Shown here in pieces: positions 17,384 through 26,701 of a DNA stretch of 64,000 nucleotides. The stretch is from assembly GCF_027923905.1 (NCBI RefSeq), contig NZ_AP026966.1, forward strand, positions 4,589,001-4,653,000, given 5' to 3'. This DNA is from Massilia varians. GTDB taxonomy: Bacteria > Pseudomonadota > Gammaproteobacteria > Burkholderiales > Burkholderiaceae_D. The position numbers and the translations under genes were made by a program. The notes beneath the pieces were generated by a model, which did not search any database, was not told the origin of the DNA, and was given only the letters and a program-made list of their open reading frames with translations. Each line of letters begins with the position of its first letter. The first letter of the stretch is position 1.

Positions 17384-18660
17384 GCTTCCTCTCGCTGCAG
17401 GTCAGTTTCGTCGACTTCATGCCCCAAGCTTGCGCGTGCTGGGATTGACGAACCAGCCAGAACACGCTTACGTCCAGAGGCGACGAGTATCTGAGCGACC
17501 ACCGCTTGCGGTGAGAACATTTTCGCCGCTAGAGCGCGGCAGCGTTTCGAAACGCTCCGATCGAGCTTGTAGTCGTCAACGAGCTCGCACGCAAGTCGTT
17601 CTAGCGTATCCAGGTCGTGATTGCCGCAAGCCTTCCCTACTTTCTCGCGCTCGATTAGCGTTACCAGATCATTGCCAGCGTTGATGTTTGCCAGTACCGG
17701 CAGTCCCGCCTGCATATAAGAAAGGAATTTTCCGGGAATGTTGTGCGTCTTGTGACGTGGATCAAGCGCCACAATGCCGATTTGACACTGTGCATACAGC
17801 CCGACGATTTCAGATGGATCGATCTCGTCATGAAAAACAACGTTTTCCAGACCGCGCCGTATCACGCTTTCCTGGAGGCGCCTCACTTCGCTACCACGGC
17901 CGACAAACAGGAAGCCGATGTCTTCACGCGTGCGCAGACGTTCGGCTAGATCGACCAAGATATCCATGCCTTGCGCGACCCCCATATTGCCCGCATAGAC
18001 AAGAATAGTCCTGCCCGCCAGTTTTCCGTCGGCGACACGAATAGTGCATCCGATATCCATTGTATCGGCCAGCCAATTCTGCAATACCTCCACGCGGCGC
18101 GTAGAACGCTTTGCCCAGCGGTTGAAATACGGAAGGTTTGCAGGTGTTTGCACGCCGATCGTGTCGGCTACTGAATACTGGTACCGTTCCACGATCTTGA
18201 AGAACCAGTATGGAAGTCCGCGGCCCATAAGTCCCATATCGACCGCCCATTCTGGGAATATATCGCGGACGATCAGATACGACGGACAAGCACTTTTGCG
18301 CTTGAGCCAATGGGCGACGGCGCCGAGGAAAATTGACGGCGAATACCAGACTACGCTGTCCCAGCGTACCTGCGCGAGCGGACTTCGGGACAGATTCCTA
18401 ATCATTGCGACAGGCGTCAGCAGTTCGGCGACGGTACGCTGCAGATAACCAACATCTTTTGTCTGGGGCGCGTCAAGCCGGATCACTTCGATACCGTCCA
18501 TATCTTCTCGCATCCATGGCTTGCCTTGGCCAGGCGCAGGGACCACCACGGTCGGGTGGTAGCCTTGCCGGAGATATTCTCGCGCAAGATCACGCATCTG
18601 AACCGCAGCGGAAGTCCGCATCGGAGGGAATGCATCGGCAATCAAAACAATACGCATCAA
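17380..18660 (-). CDS. wbuB: WbuB-like glycosyltransferase (L-fucosamine-type transferase)
   Basis: 426 residues; a second Met follows immediately. The N-terminus MMRIVLIADAFPPMRTSAAV and the segment IVRDIFPEWAVDMGLMGRGL are typical of WbuB, a GT4 enzyme that in E. coli O26 is assigned to transfer an N-acetyl-L-fucosamine residue. The C-terminal half holds LVYAGNMGVAQGMDILVDLA and the donor-site region IPGKFLSYMQAGLPVLANIN. It follows fnlC by 12 bp and overlaps wbuC by 4 bp, the same order as in known fnl clusters. Whether its donor here is UDP-L-FucNAc or UDP-L-QuiNAc depends on the neighbouring reductase. Confidence 0.78.
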   Translation of the reverse strand: MMRIVLIADAFPPMRTSAAVQMRDLAREYLRQGYHPTVVVPAPGQGKPWMREDMDGIEVIRLDAPQTKDVGYLQRTVAELLTPVAMIRNLSRSPLAQVRWDSVVWYSPSIFLGAVAHWLKRKSACPSYLIVRDIFPEWAVDMGLMGRGLPYWFFKIVERYQYSVADTIGVQTPANLPYFNRWAKRSTRRVEVLQNWLADTMDIGCTIRVADGKLAGRTILVYAGNMGVAQGMDILVDLAERLRTREDIGFLFVGRGSEVRRLQESVIRRGLENVVFHDEIDPSEIVGLYAQCQIGIVALDPRHKTHNIPGKFLSYMQAGLPVLANINAGNDLVTLIEREKVGKACGNHDLDTLERLACELVDDYKLDRSVSKRCRALAAKMFSPQAVVAQILVASGRKRVLAGSSIPARASLGHEVDETDLQREEA

Positions 18661-18672
18661 TGTTGCTATTCT

Positions 18673-19806
18673 CTAAATTTTCCGCCAGACTTTGCGATTA
18701 ACGAAATCGGTGTAACTTTGAATTATACGAAGCATCTTCTCGGAAACATTCCCTTGGGAATAATCGTTTACGAGACGCAACAGTCGTTTAGTCCCGCGTG
18801 GTTGGGTCGCAAGGATGTCGAGACCTTGCAGCACACGTTCAACGCTTAAGCCGACCATCATGACAGCAGCCTCCTCGAAGCCCTCGGGACGTTCATGCAC
18901 TTCGCGTAGGTTGAGTGCCGGGAAATTTAGTATGGATGATTCTTCAGTGATCGTGCCGCTATCGGACAACACGGCACGGGCACGAGTCTGCAGGCTGATG
19001 TAATCGAAGAAGCCGAACGGCTTATGGAATTGCACCAGCGGATGCGCTTCCATGCCGAGCGCATCCAAGCGCTTGCGGGTACGCGGATGGGTCGACACGA
19101 TAACCGGTTCCTGGTGGCGCTCAGCCACGGCGTTGAGCACGCCGAACAGGCGCTTTAGGCTCTCCGGACAGTCGACATTCTCTTCGCGGTGCGTACTTAC
19201 TACTGTATACGCCCCATCAGCCAGTTGCAGGCGCTCGACTGCATCTGATGCCTGAATACCCGGCAGGTAATATTCGATGACTTCACGCATCGGGCTACCG
19301 GTCTTGATCACTTGGTCCGGGGGTAGACCCTCGCGCAGCAAGTAGTCGCGAGCGATGTCGCTATAGGTCAGATTGATATCCGAGGTATGGTCAACGATTC
19401 GACGGTTAATTTCTTCCGGCACCCGGAAATCGAAGCAACGATTGCCGGCCTCCATGTGGAAAATTGGAATCTTGCGACGTTTTGCCGAGATTGTAGCGAG
19501 GCAGCTGTTGGTATCACCGAGCACAAGCACCGCTTCGGGGTTGTGTGTGCCCATTGCTTGGTCGGAGGCCTGGATCACCTGCGCGATCGTTTGTGCGGCG
19601 GTCGCACCTGCTGCTTCTAAGAAGAGATCCGGCTTGCGAATGCCCAGGTCGCGGAAAAATACCTCGTTGAGCTCGTAGTCGTAGTTCTGCCCCGTATGCA
19701 CGAGCACATGCTCACAGTGTTCATCGAGCTTAGCGATTACACGCGACAACCTGATAATTTCCGGTCGCGTACCAACGAGAGTCATAACCTTCAGTTTAAC
19801 GGCCAT
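18673..19806 (-). CDS. fnlC: UDP-N-acetylglucosamine 2-epimerase family enzyme (FnlC/WbvD type)
   Basis: 377 residues. Non-hydrolysing 2-epimerase fold: VGTRPEIIRLSRVI at the N-terminus, HMEAGNRCFDFRVPEEINRR near residue 118 and the substrate-loop SDSGTITEESSIL near residue 285. In L-FucNAc and L-QuiNAc pathways the third enzyme inverts C2 of the UDP-L-sugar. The ATG overlaps the fnlA stop region by 11 bp, so it is in the same operon. A WecB-type function on UDP-GlcNAc itself is less likely because of the strict fnlA-fnlC-wbuB context. Confidence 0.82.
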   Translation of the reverse strand: MAVKLKVMTLVGTRPEIIRLSRVIAKLDEHCEHVLVHTGQNYDYELNEVFFRDLGIRKPDLFLEAAGATAAQTIAQVIQASDQAMGTHNPEAVLVLGDTNSCLATISAKRRKIPIFHMEAGNRCFDFRVPEEINRRIVDHTSDINLTYSDIARDYLLREGLPPDQVIKTGSPMREVIEYYLPGIQASDAVERLQLADGAYTVVSTHREENVDCPESLKRLFGVLNAVAERHQEPVIVSTHPRTRKRLDALGMEAHPLVQFHKPFGFFDYISLQTRARAVLSDSGTITEESSILNFPALNLREVHERPEGFEEAAVMMVGLSVERVLQGLDILATQPRGTKRLLRLVNDYSQGNVSEKMLRIIQSYTDFVNRKVWRKI

Positions 19807-20809
19807 TCACAGCCTCGCGAATCAGGGTCAGGCGCATTAGGGTTTCCTTGACGCCATGAACATTTAAACGGCGCGTGTTATGTGAGGTGTAGTCGTCGAG
19901 TTCCGAAATCTCGGTTTCGCCCTCGACGAAATACTTGTTGTAGTTGAGGTCGCGTGAATCGGCAACGATGCGGTAGTAATCGCCGAGGTCTTCCGAACGA
20001 GCCATCTCTTCACGCGAAACCAGCGATTCGTACAGCTTTTCACCATGCCGGGTGCCGATAATCTGGATTGGGTTTTCCTTGTGCAGCAATTCTTTCATTG
20101 CCTGCGCCAGATCGGCGACGGTCGATGCCGGCGCCTTCTGAACGAAAATGTCGCCTGGGCGGGCATGTTCGAAGGCATATAGGACCAAGTCGACTGATTC
20201 ATCGAGGGACATCAGGAAGCGCGTCATGTTCGGATCCGTCACGGTGATCGGCTTGCCGGCCTGCAACTGTGATAGGAACAAAGGAATAACCGAGCCACGC
20301 GATGCCATGACGTTGCCATAGCGCGTTGCGCATAACACGGTTTTCTCGGGATTGCAGATGCGCGACTTGGCAACCATGATTTTCTCCATCATTGCCTTCG
20401 ACATCCCCATTGCGTTAATGGGATAGACAGCCTTATCGGTGCTAAGCACCACGCAGCGATTAACACCCCGTTCGATCGCTGCACGCATCACGTTTTCGGC
20501 ACCCAACACGTTGGTGCGAATCGCTTCCATCGGATAGAACTCACAGGACGGAACCTGTTTCAGCGCTGCCGCGTGGAACACATAGTCGACGCCGTTCATG
20601 GCGTCGTAGACACTATCGTAATTGCGAACATCGCCAATATAGAACTTGACTCGATCATTTTTGAGGGAGATACGCATATCCTCCTGCTTTTTCTCGTCGC
20701 GGCTAAAGATACGGATCTCAGCAAATTCCGAGTCAAGGAAACGCTCAAGCACAGCGTTACCAAAAGAACCAGTTCCGCCGGTGATCATCAATACTTTGTT
20801 TTTGAACAT
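19796..20809 (-). CDS. fnlA: UDP-GlcNAc 4,6-dehydratase/5-epimerase (FnlA/CapE/WbjB type)
   Basis: 337 residues. SDR fold with the NAD motif ITGGTGSFGNAVLERF at residues 9-24, FHAAALKQVPSCEFYPMEAI near residue 80, and STDKAVYPINAMGMSKAMME near residue 125. The usual catalytic tyrosine is replaced by methionine in the MxxxK pair, as is normal for the inverting UDP-GlcNAc dehydratases (FlaA1/PseB/CapE group). It should convert UDP-GlcNAc to a 4-keto-6-deoxy-L-sugar, the shared first step to UDP-L-FucNAc and UDP-L-QuiNAc. It begins 17 bp after the upstream reductase gene. Confidence 0.88.
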   Translation of the reverse strand: MFKNKVLMITGGTGSFGNAVLERFLDSEFAEIRIFSRDEKKQEDMRISLKNDRVKFYIGDVRNYDSVYDAMNGVDYVFHAAALKQVPSCEFYPMEAIRTNVLGAENVMRAAIERGVNRCVVLSTDKAVYPINAMGMSKAMMEKIMVAKSRICNPEKTVLCATRYGNVMASRGSVIPLFLSQLQAGKPITVTDPNMTRFLMSLDESVDLVLYAFEHARPGDIFVQKAPASTVADLAQAMKELLHKENPIQIIGTRHGEKLYESLVSREEMARSEDLGDYYRIVADSRDLNYNKYFVEGETEISELDDYTSHNTRRLNVHGVKETLMRLTLIREAVNGR

Positions 20810-20826
20810 TCAGTAATCCCTAAGTC

Positions 20827-21696
20827 TTATTTGAAATTATGCATTAAGCGAACAAGTTCAGGCCAGCTTGGCGGTACAAAACCTGTCGCTTGACGAAAAC
20901 GGGTGGAATCGAGCGAACGGTCGATCACTAAGCTGCTGTCACGAACGATGTTGATCTGTTTTCCGTATACTTCTGCGACGAGCGCCAGCAGATCGAATTT
21001 GTTGATCGGCTCGGCGGAAAGGTTGTACACACCCTGTAATTCACGGTGAGGGATCACGAAGTCGCGAATTACACGCGCCACTTCTATAGTCGGCAAACCT
21101 GAAAATATAGCACGATCGAAACCGCAAACCTTTCCTTTTTGTCTCAAGAACCATCCAATCAGGCTGGTGTGACGGTCGAGTTCATGGCCAATGATCGAGG
21201 TCCGCAGCGTGATCGCATGCGGGTAATCGACTTCACCGAGAAATTTGCTGCGGCCATATAAATCGTAAGCATCGCTCGCGTCGTCCTCGGTATACATTCC
21301 TTTCGCACCCGAAAACACACAGTCTGTACTCATATGGACGAAACGTGCATTGACCAATGTGCACAGGCGGGCCAGACGATGCGGTAGCAAGGCATTGATT
21401 GGAATCGCCTGCAGCGGATCGTCGGCCTGGGTCAATTGCTTTACTAGGCCAATACAGTTGATGACAATATCCGGACGCACGCGGTCCAGTACTGCGACCA
21501 TGCTGTCGGTGTTCTCGACGTCCACACCATCGATAACATTGCTGCGCACCGGTTCAGGCAACATTGCGAGCGCATTCTGGGAACGGACCGTGCCGTATGC
21601 ATTAAACCCTTCCGACGATGCAAACAGCCGCAACATGGCATTCCCGAGCATTCCCGAGGCCCCCAATATCAGGACTTGGACCGGCATATCGTTCAT
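20827..21696 (-). CDS. RmlD-like SDR reductase for a UDP-6-deoxy-L-HexNAc (WbvR/QnlA-like or FnlB role)
   Basis: 289 residues. RmlD-type reductase with NAD motif LILGASGMLGNAMLRLF, FVHMSTDCVFSGAKG near residue 117 and catalytic YGRSKFLGEVDYPHA near residue 146. It occupies the position of fnlB next to fnlA and fnlC. FnlB/WbjC/CapF proteins known for L-FucNAc are about 370 residues with a C-terminal cupin; this one is shorter and has no cupin. Its size and shape fit better the RmlD-like 4-reductase of the UDP-L-quinovosamine branch (WbvR, QnlA). This choice between C4 epimers is inference from domain layout. Confidence 0.75.
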   Translation of the reverse strand: MNDMPVQVLILGASGMLGNAMLRLFASSEGFNAYGTVRSQNALAMLPEPVRSNVIDGVDVENTDSMVAVLDRVRPDIVINCIGLVKQLTQADDPLQAIPINALLPHRLARLCTLVNARFVHMSTDCVFSGAKGMYTEDDASDAYDLYGRSKFLGEVDYPHAITLRTSIIGHELDRHTSLIGWFLRQKGKVCGFDRAIFSGLPTIEVARVIRDFVIPHRELQGVYNLSAEPINKFDLLALVAEVYGKQINIVRDSSLVIDRSLDSTRFRQATGFVPPSWPELVRLMHNFK

Positions 21697-21885
21697 TTTT
21701 CTCCCTAATCTTTTGAAATCTTGCTTTATTACAGAATTATCACTGACACGGTATATTAAAGATGCGAAGCCGTGATTTCGCTAAATGCACTGACAGTCAT
21801 CCTAAGCAATGTCCCCGGAAAGAATTCAAAAAATTTTCAAGTCGCAGTTATTTGGGCGTTCAAAACTACGCACTCACGGATATAA

Positions 21886-23070
21886 TTATGCAAAAATAAA
21901 CTTTTCTTTGCACTGAGTATTTCCAAACAAAAAAGCTCCCACAAAAAACAAGAATACTCCTGGCGAAAAATAGCCATAACCACGGAAAAACATCTCAGGA
22001 ATAAAACCGACAACCAATGATGCTCCAATAAGGCGATGAAGCGAGGAAGGGTCGTATCTTTTTGAATGATCGATTACAAAACGAGCAGCATTATAGGCGA
22101 ACACTAGATAGGAAAATACAATTACCATACCTACAATTCCAAACTCTGATATCAATTTGCTTGCGACAAAAGATCCATCGTTTTTATTAAGATATTTACC
22201 TGAGAGAGAATAGATTGTCTCAGACAGTTCACTCGGCGCTAAAATTCCCATCGATTGAAAACCGGTCCCAAACCCGTATCCATACGCGACCGATCTACGG
22301 GCATCATCCCAACCTTGAATATAAGTTAGAGAAGTAAGATTGGTAGAATTAACAAAATCAAGACGCTCTGTAAAATACGTCAATCCACTATAATTTTTCA
22401 ACAGTAAAACACCCAGGAGGGGGACAAGAAACAAGCCTAAAGTTAAATATCGTGCTCTTGGAAAGAACATAACACTCATGAGGATTGTAAAAGCAAGCAT
22501 AACAACGCTCTGTAACAATAGCGCTAATGCCCCTGTTATAATCATAAGCAATAAGCGAATTCTTGACGTAGAAGTAACTCCTACTACGATACAAATTGGC
22601 CCTGCAGCAAGAGCATAATGACTTGGCTCAGCAAATGGAAAGACCGCTTTAGCAAATTTCGCATAACCCAAGATTGCACTCAGCGGCATTATCACGCCTA
22701 AAAACCCTATAACACATTGAATTTTGCAAAGACTCCGAAACACCTTTAACACTTTGCAAAAATCACTGGTAGATAATATTTTAAAATAAGTCCATGCGGC
22801 CAAATAGAGAAAATATAAAGCAACGACTTCCACTATTTTTTCGTAATGACCATCCTGTTGTGGAATAATAGTAATTATTAAATACGCAGCAACTGCATGA
22901 GCACTTGTCCATGTAGCTCGAGTCCAAGTCATTGCAAGGAGGATTCGGATACCAACACCAATATGAACCAAGCAGAAAGCTAACACACCAGTGGCCATGG
23001 AGGGCTGAGCAAATACAACATAACCTATAGCAGGTGCAAAAAGCGTAAGCCCAAGCAAAAAGGTGATCAT
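21886..23070 (-). CDS. wzy: Polysaccharide polymerase-like membrane protein (Wzy candidate)
   Basis: 394 residues, AT-rich, almost entirely hydrophobic with about ten to twelve predicted membrane segments, a large loop in the middle (about residues 215-285, containing TYIQGWDDARRSVAYGYGFG) and a C-terminal pair of helices. This layout is that of O-antigen or EPS polymerases, which join lipid-linked repeat units at the periplasmic face. Sequence conservation in the family is low, so the assignment rests on topology and on its place between sugar genes and the flippase. An O-antigen ligase would look similar. A 190-bp spacer without genes separates it from the reductase gene downstream. Confidence 0.65.
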   Translation of the reverse strand: MITFLLGLTLFAPAIGYVVFAQPSMATGVLAFCLVHIGVGIRILLAMTWTRATWTSAHAVAAYLIITIIPQQDGHYEKIVEVVALYFLYLAAWTYFKILSTSDFCKVLKVFRSLCKIQCVIGFLGVIMPLSAILGYAKFAKAVFPFAEPSHYALAAGPICIVVGVTSTSRIRLLLMIITGALALLLQSVVMLAFTILMSVMFFPRARYLTLGLFLVPLLGVLLLKNYSGLTYFTERLDFVNSTNLTSLTYIQGWDDARRSVAYGYGFGTGFQSMGILAPSELSETIYSLSGKYLNKNDGSFVASKLISEFGIVGMVIVFSYLVFAYNAARFVIDHSKRYDPSSLHRLIGASLVVGFIPEMFFRGYGYFSPGVFLFFVGAFLFGNTQCKEKFIFA

Positions 23071-23083
23071 AATATCCTGCGAG

Positions 23084-24196
23084 TTACGAGATCAGTGCGC
23101 GCTCGAGATAATCTAAAGAATGCGCTCGCAACTGCGATAATTTTTCCAAGGGCTCATCGAACTCGATATGCTCGCCGATAACTTTTGCAATTCCGTCTTT
23201 TGACGATATGAGTCTATTGCGCAAACCAACCGCGTCGAGCAGGCTTTCGATACGATTCGCGCCGGAAGTCGGCACGACCGACACAAATTGCTTCCTGAAA
23301 TTCAAGGCAAAAGCGGTCCCGTGAAACGAACTGGTCACAATATAACTCGCACCGTTAATTAAAGAGACAAATTCGTTAGGTCCAGCATCTTTTAGATGGT
23401 AATCTGTTTTATAACCTAAAATTGGATCTTGATCGATAGCAATTAATTCATAGCCCAACTGTTTTGCGACTTGCTGAGCAGTCTCGCGGAACAAACTATC
23501 GCGATGCAATGCATACGCAAGAACGTAGTTTGATTTTTTCTCAGACGAAGCATTATGCAAGTCCAGCGCATGGACCCACTCCTCTGCTGTTAATAGTAGT
23601 GTTGGATCTAATACGTGCTCAACTTCTCGCTCGAGAAGGCCACTTAGAACAGCACAAGTTCCCGATTCGCGAACTGCCAAGGCATCATATGAGCATAGTA
23701 GCTGAGTAATTTCGCTCGATTTTTCGCTGCTCAGTTTATAGCTACCCATGCTAGATGCGTACGATACCTTTCGCTTTGTCTTGATGAAGTCCAGAAAATA
23801 CGCTCTGTCAAATTCCCCGTTATCGTTTATCGTGAGCGGATTCCATACTTGATCGCTACCGGAAACAAACGCGTCATATTGGGTTTCTAAAGATTTTAAG
23901 TCCGCAATTGTGTTTATTCTTTCGGTGAGATGTATATAACGCTTTAAGAAATTCTTGAATTTTCGGATAGTGCGAAGACGGGGACTAAAGCGTAAGAGGT
24001 CTTTTGCAACCCGCAGGATATCGCGAGGTGCACTGCCGAAGCGGATCGGCATCATTGTTTTTGCAACCTTTGCGTTTCGATAATCGATAATCGCTACATG
24101 ATGCCCCATGTGGTTTAATACAGATTGAGTTGCAAATGTTTGTAGTGCAGCGCCAAAATTAGCAGCCCAGTGAATTGTTATCAGCGCGATTTTCAA
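23084..24196 (-). CDS. Polysaccharide pyruvyl transferase family protein
   Basis: 370 residues. The N-terminus MKIALITIHWAANFGAALQT, the segment AFVSGSDQVWNPLTINDNGE near residue 110 and the C-terminal SYIVTSSFHGTAFALNFRKQ near residue 288 are the hallmarks of the PF04230 family. Members either add pyruvate ketals to sugars using phosphoenolpyruvate (CsaB, WcaK types) or act as other GT-B-like transferases. The acceptor is unknown. It sits 13 bp from the polymerase-like gene and 21 bp from the MurB-like gene, inside the AT-rich core. Confidence 0.8.
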   Translation of the reverse strand: MKIALITIHWAANFGAALQTFATQSVLNHMGHHVAIIDYRNAKVAKTMMPIRFGSAPRDILRVAKDLLRFSPRLRTIRKFKNFLKRYIHLTERINTIADLKSLETQYDAFVSGSDQVWNPLTINDNGEFDRAYFLDFIKTKRKVSYASSMGSYKLSSEKSSEITQLLCSYDALAVRESGTCAVLSGLLEREVEHVLDPTLLLTAEEWVHALDLHNASSEKKSNYVLAYALHRDSLFRETAQQVAKQLGYELIAIDQDPILGYKTDYHLKDAGPNEFVSLINGASYIVTSSFHGTAFALNFRKQFVSVVPTSGANRIESLLDAVGLRNRLISSKDGIAKVIGEHIEFDEPLEKLSQLRAHSLDYLERALIS

Positions 24197-24217
24197 TGTT
24201 TTCTTCCGTCTTTATTA

Positions 24218-25315
24218 TTAACTTGAAGTAACTTTTTTTAGTTTCTCGACAAGTGCAACGATTTCGTCGTACTCATCTTTATACTCTGGTGCGATTGAAT
24301 ATATTGGCTCAAGTATAACCTCGTTTTCGATTGGAATCGACGCCAAATTCTGACGAAGCACTGTTAAATACCGAATTAATTTAACATTTGCGAGCTGCCC
24401 ATCGTTTATTAATATATTTAAGCTTTTTTTCGACGGTTTATAATCTCTAAATTTAAGATACTTGACAGCCAAACGATTAAATATAGAATTGTTTGGACGT
24501 TTGCGCGCAACAAATTTACTTGCTGGGTTTTTAAAAAAAAATTTCAATAAAATGCAAACTATAGTATAACTTAGACTTCTTTTAAATATTTCCCGATAGA
24601 AGTCTCGATTTACAGAATAGATACTTCCAAGATTAGGATATACAAACTCTTGATAGGAGTGTCTAGCAATATGATACATCTCCACGTTCTTCGCAATTAC
24701 AGCTGGGTCCCCTGATTTAAGCTTAAATTTTGCCCGCAAAATTATAAACATGCCATTCTGAAAGACTGATCGCCTATATGCGAAATCACATTGCTCTTTA
24801 GTGAACGTTTGTATTTGCCCTTCGCTATCTAAGCAGTCGACGGAGATTAGGACATCAGCAATATCGTAGCCGTAAGCCCCCGCATTCATAAAGATCGCAC
24901 CTCCGACGCTACCAGGGATGCCTTCGAGTCCTTCGTAGCCCACCGACTGCCTCTGAACCGCGAGACGTACTAGTTCTTGCAGCGAATACCCTGCTTCTAC
25001 TTGTATCACATCAGCTGCCTCCACAACTTTATTAAGGTTTTCAGTTGAGATGACGACTGAATATGTAACTTTGTCAAGAAAGAAAATATTTGATGTGAAA
25101 CCAATTAATTTATAGTCCAATCCCAACCGACGAATCTCGACTACTGCTAGCTTCAGGCCCTCTATATTTTTTGGGCATATATATAATTTTATTTCACCTC
25201 CCGACTTAAAACATGTATGGTGCCTTATTACAAAATCTTCTTTGTACCATATTTGATTTACGTCAAGAAACGATTTCGCTGTTAATACAGCATTTGCAAC
25301 TTCCATTGAGTTCAT
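24218..25315 (-). CDS. MurB-like FAD-dependent oxidoreductase in the polysaccharide locus
   Basis: 365 residues. The FAD-binding core is recognisable: GIPGSVGGAIFMNAGAYG at residues 132-149, YRRSVFQ at 180-186 (MurB catalytic Arg), YPNLGS at 226-231 (catalytic Ser), and ENEVILEP near residue 338 (C-terminal Glu). Differences from housekeeping MurB are an altered first glycine loop (IGFTSN instead of GGGSN), loss of FKNP after the serine, and an insert of about 50 residues rich in Phe/Lys. MurB reduces UDP-GlcNAc-enolpyruvate to UDP-MurNAc. Beside a pyruvyl-transferase-family gene, this paralogue may reduce an enolpyruvyl sugar during polysaccharide synthesis. The role is inference; the fold call is firm. 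Confidence 0.75.
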   Translation of the reverse strand: MNSMEVANAVLTAKSFLDVNQIWYKEDFVIRHHTCFKSGGEIKLYICPKNIEGLKLAVVEIRRLGLDYKLIGFTSNIFFLDKVTYSVVISTENLNKVVEAADVIQVEAGYSLQELVRLAVQRQSVGYEGLEGIPGSVGGAIFMNAGAYGYDIADVLISVDCLDSEGQIQTFTKEQCDFAYRRSVFQNGMFIILRAKFKLKSGDPAVIAKNVEMYHIARHSYQEFVYPNLGSIYSVNRDFYREIFKRSLSYTIVCILLKFFFKNPASKFVARKRPNNSIFNRLAVKYLKFRDYKPSKKSLNILINDGQLANVKLIRYLTVLRQNLASIPIENEVILEPIYSIAPEYKDEYDEIVALVEKLKKVTSS

Positions 25316-25334
25316 ACTTTATATCCAAATGTAG

Positions 25335-26678
25335 TCATTTTTTTGTGGATGACTGAAAATGGAAGAGCCATCCGTTATTCGTAGCACCTGTAAAAACGTA
25401 TTTACGAACTGCAGTAAAATACAATATCAGTAATATCAGGTCACTAATAATCGAAGAGATGATTGCGCCTACAACACCGTACACCGGCACTATGATTACA
25501 TAGAAAAATGCGTTGCATAAAATAGCGACCGACATTATCGCTGTTTTACGCGAAATATTATTTTGAGTTACCAAAACGGAGCCGGCGCTCATTGCCAGGA
25601 AACGTAAAGGGGCGCAGATACTCATCCAAGGCAATAGTGTTGCTGTTTTAGCGTATGTAACCCCAAGCAGTTTAACTATTAACCACGGTCCAACAAGTGC
25701 AACTGCCAGCAGAGTGATTGTTCCAAGGACAAGCATGCAAATGTTTCCAAAACGGTAGACACGCAAAAATTTTATCGGATCATGCGTGGACCAATAATGC
25801 AATTTTGACAGCAGAAACTTTTGATAAATTACTGTCGGTAGCAGATAAGCGGCCATCATTATGGTTATGGCCGCATTATAGTGACCCGCAATTTCATCAT
25901 TAGCTAGATGCGTTAGAATGATTACCCCAAGCTGAAAGTAGGCCATACTGCAGAAGTTCGCAACACTGAATGGCCAAGCTTCTTTTAAAACCTGAGAAAC
26001 TGATATCTTGCTATAGTTATCTGGAGGCACGGAATGCACATCCGTCAAATTTTTGACCAATTTCACGCCACCCCGCAGGCTGTATATTCCAACACAAGCT
26101 ACAAGTACCCCAACGCTGCCATAAACGATAGAATGAATGAAACGGTCATTTAAAGTAGCTGACGACCATATCGCTAACCCAATAAGAACGAGCCGCATCA
26201 AATGTTGAAATAGTTGGAATGTTGCAACCTTTCTATGCTGAGTTTCTACCTGAAACTTAGCGCATACCAATTCAGTAACCACAACCGACAAAATGATCGG
26301 TGCAAGATATATAGCTAACGTAACTTCTAAATAGTTGTAATTTCCATAAATATTCCAGGCTAGGTATATGCTATAAGCGATTACAGTAGTTGTAGCAGTA
26401 AGCGCATATATTGGTTTTGTCCATAGGGTAGCGTTAGCGTGCGCCGCTCCGAATACTTTAATTAAAACGCTTGGAATTCCAAAACTTGCAAATGTACCAA
26501 GGAGAGTAACTAGGGCCAGTGACGCAGAGAATTGACCGTATGCACTTGGCCCTAAAGTCCGTGCCAACATGATTTGTGTTGCGAATGCACAGCCTGCACC
26601 AGCGAGTGAGCTAATCCATAAACCTGATATTGTTACCACTGCCTTATGAAGGCTTTGTCTTTTTGCAAAATTGGTCAT
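25335..26678 (-). CDS. wzx: Polysaccharide flippase (Wzx-like, MOP superfamily)
   Basis: 447 residues, AT-rich, with about twelve hydrophobic segments. The N-terminal ISGLWISSLAGAGCAFATQI then LARTLGPSAYGQFSASLALV is typical of polysaccharide-biosynthesis flippases, as are the paired helices around LPWMSICAPLRFLAMSAGSV. Wzx moves undecaprenyl-diphosphate-linked repeat units across the inner membrane. It begins 23 bp after wzc and is followed by the MurB-like gene 19 bp later, so it belongs to the same transcript. Substrate preference cannot be predicted. Confidence 0.82.
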   Translation of the reverse strand: MTNFAKRQSLHKAVVTISGLWISSLAGAGCAFATQIMLARTLGPSAYGQFSASLALVTLLGTFASFGIPSVLIKVFGAAHANATLWTKPIYALTATTTVIAYSIYLAWNIYGNYNYLEVTLAIYLAPIILSVVVTELVCAKFQVETQHRKVATFQLFQHLMRLVLIGLAIWSSATLNDRFIHSIVYGSVGVLVACVGIYSLRGGVKLVKNLTDVHSVPPDNYSKISVSQVLKEAWPFSVANFCSMAYFQLGVIILTHLANDEIAGHYNAAITIMMAAYLLPTVIYQKFLLSKLHYWSTHDPIKFLRVYRFGNICMLVLGTITLLAVALVGPWLIVKLLGVTYAKTATLLPWMSICAPLRFLAMSAGSVLVTQNNISRKTAIMSVAILCNAFFYVIIVPVYGVVGAIISSIISDLILLILYFTAVRKYVFTGATNNGWLFHFQSSTKK

Positions 26679-26701
26679 GTCAACATCGTTTTAATGACCA
26701 T

